Shown in pieces: positions 1-6,115 of a stretch of DNA of 6,162 nucleotides (positions are counted from its first letter, which is position 1; each line of letters opens with the position of its first letter). The DNA comes from Hyphomicrobiales bacterium. Its GTDB lineage: Bacteria; Pseudomonadota; Alphaproteobacteria; Rhizobiales; Aestuariivirgaceae. The translations under genes and the position numbers were made by a program. Under the pieces are notes generated by a model. It made no database searches. It saw nothing but the letters and a program-made list of their open reading frames with translations, and was not told the origin of the DNA. The stretch covers positions 1 through 6,162 of the forward strand of contig JALSNA010000516.1 in NCBI GenBank assembly GCA_026987255.1, written 5' to 3'.

Positions 1-586
1 GGCAGTGGCAGGTTGTCAGGTGGTCGTTGACCATGCCGGTGGCCTGCATGAAGGCATAGACGATGGTGGGGCCGCAGAAGCGAAAGCCGCGTTTCTTCAT
101 GTCGCGCGAGATGGCTTGCGACAAGGGCGTGCTGGCGGGCACTTCGGCGCGGGTGGCGGGGTGGTTGACGATTGGCCGGCCAGAGGTGAAATCCCACAGA
201 TATTGCGAAAAGGCCTGCGCTCCGCCCATGGCGACCACGGCGCGGGCATTGGCGATGGCGGCGGCGATCTTGGCGCGGTTGCGCACGATGCCGGCATCTT
301 TCATGAGCCGCTCAACATCGGCCTCGCCCCAGTCCGCCAGCACGGCCGGATCGAAGCTGGCGAAGGCGGCGCGGAAGTTGTCGCGCTTTTTCAGGATGGT
401 CAGCCATGACAGCCCGGCCTGGAAGGAATCGAGGATGAACTTCTCGAACAGCTTCTGCCCGTCGCGCTCCGGGATGCCCCATTCCTGGTCATGATAGGCC
501 ATGTAGAGCGCATCGGTTCCGCACCAGCCGCAGCGCGCCAGGCCATCGGCATGGAGGATGACATCCTGTTTCCAGCCGATGGCCAT
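1..586 (-). CDS. tag: DNA-3-methyladenine glycosylase I, 3' end cut by window edge
   Basis: Cytoplasmic base-excision-repair enzyme that removes 3-methyladenine from alkylated DNA. 195 codons are visible and the reading frame is still open at base 2; E. coli Tag is 187 residues, so probably only a few C-terminal codons are missing. The frame is intact throughout. Seen: RCGWCG at 18-23, YHDQEWG at 31-37, FQAGLSW at 55-61, LKKRDN, DAGIVRNRAKI (helix-hairpin-helix region), KKRGFRFCGPTIVYAFMQ, and NDHLTTC at 187-193. The four zinc ligands of E. coli Tag (Cys4, His17, His175, Cys179) correspond to Cys19, His32, His189 and Cys193, all present. The E. coli base-recognition Glu38 aligns with Asp53, a conservative change; Trp46 aligns with Trp61. 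The N-terminus is about 15 residues longer than E. coli. The ATG directly follows the TGA of ygfZ, with a weak GGGGG about 5 bases upstream, so translation is probably coupled. Family assignment is very secure. Confidence 0.96.
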   Translation of the reverse strand, partial: MAIGWKQDVILHADGLARCGWCGTDALYMAYHDQEWGIPERDGQKLFEKFILDSFQAGLSWLTILKKRDNFRAAFASFDPAVLADWGEADVERLMKDAGIVRNRAKIAAAIANARAVVAMGGAQAFSQYLWDFTSGRPIVNHPATRAEVPASTPLSQAISRDMKKRGFRFCGPTIVYAFMQATGMVNDHLTTCHC

Positions 587-1432
587 TCACGCCCCCGGCA
601 CGCCAAAGCTGGCCCATGAGGGGCGCACCAGGCGCAGTGGCCTATCGCCGGCCAGCAGGGGGATGCCCGCCTCGATGGCGCTGGCGGCCCTGTCCAGGCG
701 CACCAGGGCGATGGCCCTGTTGGCGGCGGTGGAAAAAACCTCTCCCAGCGGCTTTTCGCCCGCCGTGACGGGCGCCCCTGTTTCGAGCGGCGCATCGGCA
801 ATCACGGGAACGAGGCGGTTGCGCGCCAGCCCCCTGTGCTGCATGCGCGAGACCACCTCCTGGCCGATATAGCAGCCCTTGGTGAAGCTCACGCCGTTGA
901 GCTGGTCGAAATTCGCCTCGTGGGGAAAGAGCCTGCCTGAGCCTATGTCGGCATCGGAATCGGGCAGCCCGGCGGCGATGCGCGCGGCGTGATAGGCCGA
1001 TGCATCCGCCTGCAATTTTGCGGCCTGCTGCGCCGTCAGCACGGCGCGGGCGCCGAAGGCGGGCAGGCGCGGATCGGCAAAGGCCGCGATGGCTCCTTGC
1101 GCCTCGCCCGCCGCCACGGCCAGATCGGGGCGCGGGGTGATGTCCACATCACGGCGCAGCTTGTACATCTCCATGCGCCTTGCCAGATCGCCGCTGGCGG
1201 CGGCGGAGACATCGAGCCAGAAGATCCCGCCGGGGCGGGCGAGAATGAAGAAATCGAACAGGATCTTGCCCTGCGGGGTGAGCAGGCCGGCCCATTGCGC
1301 ATCCCCCTCGCCCAGGGCGGCCACGTCGTTGGTCACCAGGGAATGGAGAAAGGCGCGCGCCTCGCTCCTTGATACCTCGATGACGGCGCGGCCGGCCAGA
1401 TGCACGGGATCGATGGCGGATTGTCTTGTCAT
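587..1432 (-). CDS. ygfZ: YgfZ/GcvT-like folate-binding protein, Fe-S cluster maturation
   Basis: 281-residue cytoplasmic protein of the YgfZ family, a tetrahydrofolate-binding relative of the glycine-cleavage T protein (GcvT). The family supports assembly or repair of certain Fe-S enzymes, such as the tRNA-modifying enzyme MiaB in E. coli. Seen: an N-terminal GcvT-like fold with FLHSLVTNDV (29-37) and LLTPQGKILFDFFI (50-63); the MYKLRRDVDI segment (89-98); then the family signature KGCYIGQEVVSRMQHRG at 185-201. Its invariant cysteine is Cys187, corresponding to Cys228 in the longer E. coli protein (326 aa). A short C-terminal barrel-like segment follows. The length is typical of alphaproteobacterial members. 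The start is supported by AAGGA at 1439-1443, six bases upstream. The gene is divergent from the dihydroorotase gene and is followed without a gap by tag. It is not an aminomethyltransferase: no other glycine-cleavage genes are present and the YgfZ signature is decisive. Confidence 0.95.
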   Translation of the reverse strand: MTRQSAIDPVHLAGRAVIEVSRSEARAFLHSLVTNDVAALGEGDAQWAGLLTPQGKILFDFFILARPGGIFWLDVSAAASGDLARRMEMYKLRRDVDITPRPDLAVAAGEAQGAIAAFADPRLPAFGARAVLTAQQAAKLQADASAYHAARIAAGLPDSDADIGSGRLFPHEANFDQLNGVSFTKGCYIGQEVVSRMQHRGLARNRLVPVIADAPLETGAPVTAGEKPLGEVFSTAANRAIALVRLDRAASAIEAGIPLLAGDRPLRLVRPSWASFGVPGA

Positions 1433-1476
1433 GGGTTATCCTTTACACCTTGGGGCCATCATACGGGAGCCTGTTC
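1421..1476. promoter_or_regulatory. Divergent promoter region between ygfZ and the dihydroorotase gene
   Basis: Only 44 bases separate the two divergent start codons, so both promoters must lie here or reach into the coding ends. Rightward candidate: TTGTCT at 1421-1426 and TACACC at 1444-1449, 17 bases apart. Leftward candidate: TATGAT (complement of 1458-1463), a good -10 box about 26 bases before the ygfZ start, but with no convincing -35. Ribosome sites are clearer: AAGGA (complement of 1439-1443) for ygfZ and GGGAG at 1465-1469 for the dihydroorotase. The boxes are matches by eye to sigma-70 consensus, and the two candidates would compete for the same DNA. Confidence 0.35.
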
Positions 1477-2817
1477 ATGGGATCGACCTTTGACATTCTG
1501 CTGGCCGGAGGCACGGTGGTCAACCATGCCGGCATGGCGGTGGCCGACATCGGCATCCGCGATGGCAGGATTGCCGCCATCGGCGATCTGGACGGCTCGG
1601 CGGCGGTGGAAATCATCGATTGCTCGCATCTGCATGTTCTGCCCGGCGTCATCGACACGCAAGTGCATTTCCGCGAGCCGGGAGGCGAGGCCAAGGAAGA
1701 CCTGGAGAGCGGATCGCGGGCCGCCGTTCTGGGCGGGGTGACCGCGGTTTTCGAGATGCCCAATACCGCGCCGGCCACCACCACCGCCGAGGCCGTGGCC
1801 GGCAAGGTGGCGCGCGCGCGCGGGCGGATGTTCTGCGATTTCGCCTTCTATGTTGGCGCAACGGCGCAAAACGCCGCCATGCTGGGAGAGCTGGAGCGGC
1901 TGGAAGGGGTGTGCGGGGTGAAGGTCTTCATGGGCTCCTCAACCGGCGATCTGCTGGTGGCCGATGATGCCGCGCTGGCCGATGTTCTGGCCCACATCCA
2001 CCGCCGCGCCGCCTTCCACTCCGAGGATGAAGAGCGGCTCAGGGCCCGCAAGGACCTGCGCGCGGCCGGTGATGTGCTCAGCCATCCCCTGTGGCGCGAC
2101 GAGGAGGCCGCCGTGGCCTCCACGCGGCGCTTGCTGCATCTGGCCGGGAAGGCGGGCAAGCGCATCCACGTGCTGCATGTCTCCACCGCCGGAGAGCTGC
2201 CGCTTTTGCAGGCGGCGCGGGATTTCGCCTCGGTGGAGGTCACGCCCCATCACCTGACGCTGGCGGCGCCGGAATGCTACGAGCGGCTGGGCACCCTGGC
2301 GCAGATGAACCCGCCGGTGCGCAGCGCGCGCCATCGCGCCGCCCTGTGGGAGGCGCTCAATTGCGGCCTGGTGGATGTGCTGGGCTCCGACCATGCGCCG
2401 CACCTGCTGGCGGAGAAGGGCCGCGCCTATCCCGCCTCGCCCTCCGGCATGCCGGGGGTGCAGACCCTGGTGCCGGTCATGCTCGATCACGTCAATGCCG
2501 GGCGGCTGTCCTTGCAGCGTTTCGTTGATCTGGTGTGCGAGGGCCCGCACCGGCTGTTCCAGATCGCCGGGAAGGGGCGCATCGCGGCCGGTTATGATGC
2601 CGATTTCACCATCATCGACTTAAAGGCGCGGCGCACCATCCGCAACGGCTGGATCGCCTCGCGCTGCGGCTGGACGCCCTATGATGGCATGACCGTCACC
2701 GGCTGGCCGGTGGGCACCATGGTGCGCGGCCGGCGCGTCATGTGGGAGGACGAGATCATCGGCGAGGCTTGCGGCGCGCCCATGCGATTCATGGAAACAC
2801 TGGAGAAAACCCAATGA
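1477..2817 (+). CDS. pyrC: Dihydroorotase-family amidohydrolase (class I-like, QxH variant)
   Basis: 446-residue cytosolic amidohydrolase. The family interconverts N-carbamoyl-L-aspartate and dihydroorotate in pyrimidine synthesis. Seen: [10 protein letters not shown] at 60-69, where canonical enzymes have HxH, so Gln62 replaces the first metal His and His64 remains; MPNT at 94-97; [11 protein letters not shown] at 147-157 with Lys149 in the position of a possible carboxylated lysine; His181 in FHSEDE; His234 in HVLHVST; VTPHHL at 255-260; and the second signature [12 protein letters not shown] at 303-314, whose Asp305 is the expected catalytic base. CGWTPYDG near the C-terminus is typical of dihydroorotases. 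From memory, the [13 protein letters not shown] combination is shared by alphaproteobacterial and Bacteroidetes dihydroorotases, so this looks like a real subgroup rather than a broken gene. An upstream ATG at 1426 would overlap the ygfZ start and lacks family sequence; ATG 1477 has GGGAG seven bases before it. No pyrB is adjacent, so the symbol is provisional; another cyclic-amide substrate is possible. The last bases overlap the next gene. Confidence 0.9.
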   Translation: MGSTFDILLAGGTVVNHAGMAVADIGIRDGRIAAIGDLDGSAAVEIIDCSHLHVLPGVIDTQVHFREPGGEAKEDLESGSRAAVLGGVTAVFEMPNTAPATTTAEAVAGKVARARGRMFCDFAFYVGATAQNAAMLGELERLEGVCGVKVFMGSSTGDLLVADDAALADVLAHIHRRAAFHSEDEERLRARKDLRAAGDVLSHPLWRDEEAAVASTRRLLHLAGKAGKRIHVLHVSTAGELPLLQAARDFASVEVTPHHLTLAAPECYERLGTLAQMNPPVRSARHRAALWEALNCGLVDVLGSDHAPHLLAEKGRAYPASPSGMPGVQTLVPVMLDHVNAGRLSLQRFVDLVCEGPHRLFQIAGKGRIAAGYDADFTIIDLKARRTIRNGWIASRCGWTPYDGMTVTGWPVGTMVRGRRVMWEDEIIGEACGAPMRFMETLEKTQ

Positions 2818-3800
2818 GCGAAACATTCCGCGCCCTGGTGCTGGACAAGACGGACGAGGGGCAAAGGGCCAGCTTCCGGCAGGTGGACGAGGACTTCCTC
2901 ATGGAGGGGGATGTGGATGTGGACATCGCCTTTTCCACCGTCAACTACAAGGACGGGCTGGCGATTACCGGCAAGGCCCCCATTGCGCGCACCTGGCCGC
3001 TCATTCCGGGGATCGATTTTTCCGGCACGGTGCGCGCATCGCGCAACCCGGACTTTGCCCCCGGCGATGAGGTGATCCTCACCGGCTGGGGCGTGGGCGA
3101 GAGCCATCATGGCGGCTATGCCGGGCGCGCGCGGGTGAAGGGGGACTGGCTGGTGCCGCTGCCGGAGGGGCTGTCGCTGGATGAGGCCATGGCCATCGGC
3201 ACCGCCGGGTTCACCGCCATGCTGTGCGTCATGCGGTTGCAGGAGCTTGGCGTGAGCCCGCAAGATGGCGAGGTGCTGGTGACCGGCGCTTCCGGCGGGG
3301 TGGGCTCGGTGGCCACCGCCGTGCTGGCCGGTCTCGGTTTTGCGGTGACGGCCGCCACCGGCAAGCCGGAAGAGGCCGATTACCTCAAGGAGCTGGGCGC
3401 GGCGCGGGTGATGGATCGCGCCGGCCTTTCCGGAACACCGCGGCCGCTGGCCAAGGCGCGCTGGGCCGCGGCGGTGGACGTGGCCGGATCCGTGACATTG
3501 GCCAATGTGCTCAGCCAGATTCAGCATTCGGGCGTGGTGGCCGCCTGCGGGCTGGCGCAGGGGATGGACCTGCCGGCCAGCGTGGCCCCCTTCATCCTGC
3601 GCGGCGTGACCCTGGCGGGGATCGATTCGGTCACCTGCCCGAAGGCGCGGCGCATCGCGGCCTGGTCGCGCCTGGCGCGGGAGCTGGACAAGGGCAAGCT
3701 GGCGGCCATGACCCGCCACATCACGCTGGACGAGGTGCCCGAAACGGCGGCGCGGATCACCGGCGGCAAGGTCAGGGGCCGCATCGTGGTGGATATCTGA
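2814..3800 (+). CDS. acuI: MDR-family NADPH oxidoreductase, acrylyl-CoA reductase (AcuI/YhdH) type
   Basis: 328-residue zinc-independent medium-chain reductase. AcuI and E. coli YhdH use NADPH to reduce acrylyl-CoA to propionyl-CoA, which detoxifies acrylate and serves 3-hydroxypropionate or DMSP breakdown. Seen: GroES-like N-terminal domain with [14 protein letters not shown] (41-54) and [12 protein letters not shown] (62-73); the subfamily block [11 protein letters not shown] (91-101) followed by ARVKGDWLV (106-114); Rossmann nucleotide site [12 protein letters not shown] (157-168); and [11 protein letters not shown] (263-273) near the end. The cysteines and histidines of the structural and catalytic zinc sites of alcohol dehydrogenases are absent, as expected. 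The start ATG overlaps the TGA of the dihydroorotase gene (ATGA), with GGAGA at 2802-2806 seven bases upstream, so translation is probably coupled. An in-frame extension upstream to 2742 is only the shadow of the dihydroorotase gene. Family assignment is secure. The exact enoyl-CoA or quinone substrate is inferred, since members are often annotated as quinone oxidoreductases. Confidence 0.9.
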   Translation: MSETFRALVLDKTDEGQRASFRQVDEDFLMEGDVDVDIAFSTVNYKDGLAITGKAPIARTWPLIPGIDFSGTVRASRNPDFAPGDEVILTGWGVGESHHGGYAGRARVKGDWLVPLPEGLSLDEAMAIGTAGFTAMLCVMRLQELGVSPQDGEVLVTGASGGVGSVATAVLAGLGFAVTAATGKPEEADYLKELGAARVMDRAGLSGTPRPLAKARWAAAVDVAGSVTLANVLSQIQHSGVVAACGLAQGMDLPASVAPFILRGVTLAGIDSVTCPKARRIAAWSRLARELDKGKLAAMTRHITLDEVPETAARITGGKVRGRIVVDI

Positions 3801-3807
3801 ACAGAGC

Positions 3808-3842
3808 AAAAAAATGGCCCCGGGTGCTGAAGTCCGGGGCCA
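3808..3842 (-). terminator. Intrinsic terminator for the leftward 93-residue gene
   Basis: A perfect 9-bp stem, TGGCCCCGG at 3815-3823 paired with CCGGGGCCA at 3834-3842, encloses a 10-base loop. Seven A residues at 3808-3814 lie on the left, so transcription leftward yields a GC-rich hairpin followed directly by seven U: a textbook Rho-independent terminator about 45 bases after the TAG of the minus-strand gene. For rightward transcription from acuI the hairpin has no U tract behind it, only an A tract in front. It could still block or stabilise that transcript end, but is weaker in that direction. Confidence 0.85.
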
Positions 3843-3886
3843 GGATGGTGCTGCTTGAACAGTGTCAGAGTCTCAGGAGTTAATTC

Positions 3887-4168
3887 CTATTGGCGCGTAT
3901 GGTAGAGAGTGAACTCTCCATTGCGAATGCGGGCGGGGAGGCCTTCGGCCATGCGGGCGACATTTTCCTCGCCGTAGGCGGTGACCATCTCGGAAAGGGC
4001 GGCAAAAAGCGCCGCAGAGGCCACGCTGTCGGGATGCAGGCCATCATAGACGGCTTCGCCCCAGGCCTCGATGATGTAGCGCAGGGCGGCATGGCGCGAG
4101 CGTTGCTCGCCGGCGGCGAGATCGGCATCTTCCTGCCAGCTGTCCAAGGGGGTCTGCGTCACGTCCAT
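3887..4168 (-). CDS. Unrecognised 93-residue acidic protein, probably cytosolic
   Basis: I do not recognise this family and assign no function. The protein is acidic (15 Asp/Glu against 7 Arg), has no Lys and no Cys, no signal peptide and no membrane segment. After a polar N-terminus (1-24) it looks largely helical: ALRYIIEAWGEAVYDGL (28-44), HPDSVASAALFAALSEMVTAYG (45-66) and ENVARMAEGLPARIRNGEF (68-86). The Trp/Tyr-containing amphipathic helices could form a small helical bundle. It is judged real because it has an intact frame, third-position G/C bias like its neighbours, a Shine-Dalgarno sequence and its own terminator. The GGAGA at 4171-4175 lies only two bases before the ATG at 4168; the GTG at codon 3 (4162) would have a better spacing of about eight bases and may be the true start. 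It stands alone, convergent with acuI and 270 bases downstream of trkH on the same strand. Confidence 0.75.
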   Translation of the reverse strand: MDVTQTPLDSWQEDADLAAGEQRSRHAALRYIIEAWGEAVYDGLHPDSVASAALFAALSEMVTAYGEENVARMAEGLPARIRNGEFTLYHTRQ

Positions 4169-4290
4169 TCTCTCCGCAAATTGTCCTGAAAGCCTGCGCC
4201 TTCGTTAGGAAATCCTTTACGTTTTGCGGGTGCGAAAATCCAGCCGGGAATGAAAAAAAGGTTAATGGCGCACCTTCTTCCAGTCTTGCG

Positions 4291-4315
4291 CATGCCTGTG
4301 GCAAAAGCAGGCATG
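4291..4315. repeat. Stem-loop with 8-bp perfect arms
   Basis: CATGCCTG at 4291-4298 and CAGGCATG at 4308-4315 are exact inverted copies around a nine-base loop, TGGCAAAAG; a T-G wobble could add one pair. Neither side has a T or A tract, so it is not a standard intrinsic terminator. It lies about 125 bases downstream of the trkH stop and about 120 bases upstream of the small gene. It could stabilise the trkH mRNA 3' end, act as a weak terminator or be an operator-like palindrome. Confidence 0.5.
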
Positions 4316-4398
4316 GCCTGACGGATGGGGGTCTTCAGATGGTCAAGAGAGATGCCCCGATGGTTTTCTCTTCTGCTCTGCCGCTACTGGAAAATCAC

Positions 4399-4418
4399 CG
4401 TGCCGCGCCGTGCCGCAC
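4399..4418. repeat. Tandem 10-bp duplication after trkH
   Basis: CCGTGCCGCG at 4399-4408 is followed immediately by CCGTGCCGCA, nine of ten bases identical. It lies about 20 bases past the trkH stop. Most likely a small replication-slippage duplication in noncoding DNA; no function is implied. Confidence 0.5.
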
Positions 4419-4438
4419 CCCATGCCTCTGAATGTTCG

Positions 4439-5950
4439 TCATTTCCAGAAATTGGGGGAGAGGACGACAAGGACAGTGAAGAACTCAAGGCGGCCAAGAA
4501 GCATGGCGATGCCCAGGAGGATCTTGGCGGCATCGGGGAGAGTGGAGAAATTGCCGGCCGGGCCGATGATATTGCCGATGCCGGGGCCGACATTGGTGAC
4601 GGCGGTGACGGCGGCGGATATGGCGGTTGTGAAGTCCACCCCCAGTCCGGCGATGAGCACGGAGAACAGCAGGACGGTGGCGAAAAGGGCCGAGACGAAG
4701 GCGAAGACCGACATGGCGATCTCCTGGGTGATGGCGCGGCCTTCATAGGCGATGGTGACAACGCGGTGGGGGCTGGCAAGTTTCTTCAGGTAGGCCTGGG
4801 TGGCCAGCATCATGACCTGGAGGCGGAAGATCTTCATCCCTCCCGCCGTGGAGCCGGTGCAGCCGCCAAGAAACATCAAGGCGAAAAAACCGGCGATGGC
4901 GAAAGCACCCCAGGTGGTGAAATCGCCCAGGGCATAGCCGGTGGTGGAGACGATGCCGACGACATTGAAGGCGACCTGGCGCAGGGCGGTCAGGAAGGGC
5001 AGATGGCCGCTCAGCATGCGCCAGGCGGTGAGGATGAGTATGACCACCGCGAGGATGCGCACGAAGCCCAGCACCTGCTGATCGCGAAAGACGAAAAGGT
5101 TGTTCTCGCGCACGGCGCGGACATAGAGCACCATGGGCAGGGAGGCGAGGAACATGAACACGGTGGCGATCCAGTGGATGGCGGGCTGGGTGAAAAAGCC
5201 CATGGAGGCGTCATGGGTGGAGAAGCCTCCGGTGGACAGGGTGGTCAGGGCGTGGTTGACGGCATCGAAGGTGCGCATGCCGGCAGCCTTGTAGGACAGG
5301 GCGCAAAAGATGGTCAGCACGACATAGGTCATGGCGATGAAGCCGATGAACTGGCGCGCCTGGGGGACGATCTTGTCGGAGCGGTCGGAACTTTCGGTCT
5401 GGAAGAGCTGCATGCCGCCGACCTTCAGGAAGGGCAGCATGATGAGCGCCATGACGACGATGCCGACGCCGCCGATCCATTGCGTCAATGAGCGCCACAG
5501 GAGAATGCCGGGAGCCATCCTGTCCAGACCGGAGAGCACCGTGGAGCCGGTGGTGGTCAGCCCCGAGACGGTCTCGAACCAGGCATCGGCGAAGCTCATG
5601 CCGGGCTCCTGCAGGAAGAGATAGGGAATGGCGCCGAACAGGGAAATGGCCAGCCAGCTGGAGACGGTGAGCAGAAAACCTTCCTTCAGCCGCACCCTTT
5701 CCGACCAGGCATCGCGCGAGATGAGCACCAGCATGAGACCGGCAAAGCCGGTGATCAGGGCCGAGCCGGCAAAGACCTTCCAGTCCTCGTTGCTGACCAC
5801 GAGATCGGCCAGCATGGGCGGCAGCATGAAAAGGGTCAGCACCAGCATGAGCGCGCCGACGACGAAGAAAATGCGGTAGGGATCGATGGGCCCGGCGCGG
5901 CGGAGCGCAATATCGCGGGACACAGGATCCGGCTTGCCTGTCTTGCTCAT
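4439..5950 (-). CDS. trkH: TrkH/KtrB-family potassium uptake channel subunit
   Basis: 503-residue inner-membrane protein forming the K+-conducting part of a Trk-type uptake system, which normally works with the cytosolic NAD/ATP-binding subunit TrkA (not in this window). Seen: a 25-residue cytosolic N-terminus, then hydrophobic segments near 26-50, 58-78, 92-113, 148-174, 200-221, 256-278, 295-311, 346-363, 408-437 and 474-497. The four pore loops carry the expected filter glycines: TTTGST (132-137), LSTGGFS (238-244), STTGYALGDF (335-344) and TNVGPGIGN (452-460). CTGSTAGGMKIFR (364-376) is strongly typical of the family, as is the C-terminal LLGRLEFFTVLVVLSPNFW. Length matches TrkH (about 480-500 aa) rather than the shorter KtrB. 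The ATG at 5950 begins a good N-terminus, but the nearest purine-rich site (GAGGA, complement of 5964-5968) is 13 bases away, longer than usual. It appears monocistronic, with a candidate promoter just upstream. Confidence 0.96.
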   Translation of the reverse strand: MSKTGKPDPVSRDIALRRAGPIDPYRIFFVVGALMLVLTLFMLPPMLADLVVSNEDWKVFAGSALITGFAGLMLVLISRDAWSERVRLKEGFLLTVSSWLAISLFGAIPYLFLQEPGMSFADAWFETVSGLTTTGSTVLSGLDRMAPGILLWRSLTQWIGGVGIVVMALIMLPFLKVGGMQLFQTESSDRSDKIVPQARQFIGFIAMTYVVLTIFCALSYKAAGMRTFDAVNHALTTLSTGGFSTHDASMGFFTQPAIHWIATVFMFLASLPMVLYVRAVRENNLFVFRDQQVLGFVRILAVVILILTAWRMLSGHLPFLTALRQVAFNVVGIVSTTGYALGDFTTWGAFAIAGFFALMFLGGCTGSTAGGMKIFRLQVMMLATQAYLKKLASPHRVVTIAYEGRAITQEIAMSVFAFVSALFATVLLFSVLIAGLGVDFTTAISAAVTAVTNVGPGIGNIIGPAGNFSTLPDAAKILLGIAMLLGRLEFFTVLVVLSPNFWK

Positions 5951-5984
5951 GGGAGAAAAGGAATCCTCGTTGAAATTGCACCGG

Positions 5985-6014
5985 ACTATACGCCGCCAAG
6001 GCCCTCAAGGGCAA
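5985..6014 (-). promoter_or_regulatory. trkH: Candidate sigma-70-type promoter for trkH
   Basis: Reading the minus strand, TTGCCC (complement of 6009-6014) and TATAGT (complement of 5985-5990, five of six matches to TATAAT) are 18 bases apart. Transcription would start near 5977 and leave a leader of about 27 bases before the trkH ATG. The -10 box is good and the -35 box only fair. The -35 side abuts the repeated element starting at 6017. Confidence 0.45.
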
Positions 6015-6016
6015 TC

Positions 6017-6115
6017 GGGCATCTTTATCAACTGTCTTAGGGCGTAGACCCATAAACCCCGCGCCGCCAGCGTGAATATCGCAAAATATCAGTGGGGCAT
6101 CTCCATCAACAGTCT
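6017..6115. repeat. Two imperfect direct repeats upstream of trkH
   Basis: GGGCATCT-TT-ATCAAC-T-GTCT at 6017-6037 and GGGCATCT-CC-ATCAAC-A-GTCT at 6095-6115 agree at 18 of 21 positions. They are in the same orientation and 78 bases apart. The spacer includes TTAGGGCGTAGACCC and is AT-richer than the genes around it. The repeats do not encode a recognisable protein pair. They could be copies of a regulator site upstream of trkH, or ends of a mobile-element remnant. Confidence 0.55.

Larger units (their letters stand above)
4169..4438. other. 270-bp spacer between trkH and the 93-residue gene
   Basis: No open frame here looks like a gene. On the minus strand this is the 3' side of trkH and the 5' side of the small gene, so it should hold the end of one transcript and the start of the next. 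I find a stem-loop (4291-4315) and a short tandem duplication (4399-4418), listed separately. There is also a run of seven A at 4254-4260 within AATGAAAAAAAGG, which has no GC-rich stem beside it. TTGACC (complement of 4341-4346) would be a good -35 box, but no -10 lies 16-18 bases beyond it. A promoter for the small gene could not be placed with any confidence. Confidence 0.6.

Noticed and set aside
1426..1476. Upstream ATG giving the dihydroorotase 17 extra residues
   Set aside because: It overlaps the divergent ygfZ start codon region, has no ribosome site, and the added residues do not resemble the family N-terminus; ATG 1477 has a well-placed GGGAG.
1809..1824. Alternating GCGCGC run inside the dihydroorotase gene
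   Set aside because: It encodes ordinary Ala/Arg codons (VARARGR) in a GC-rich gene; there is no reason to see a special structure.
2679..3809. 376-codon minus-strand open frame opposite acuI
   Set aside because: The product is His/Arg/Gly-rich with no recognisable motif and mirrors the codon structure of acuI; no ribosome site was seen. It is a shadow frame.
4254..4260. A7 run as a possible terminator U tract on the minus strand
   Set aside because: No GC-rich stem lies directly before it in the transcribed direction, so it does not meet the pattern of an intrinsic terminator.
4325..5491. 388-codon plus-strand open frame opposite trkH
   Set aside because: Its translation is dominated by Gly, Asp, Glu and His in low-complexity runs with no domain. 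This is the expected antisense shadow of a GC-rich membrane-protein gene, and trkH on the other strand is unmistakable.
6001..6012. Short palindrome GCCCTCAAGGGC upstream of trkH
   Set aside because: Only five base pairs with a two-base centre; too short to support as an operator or terminator in this GC-rich sequence.
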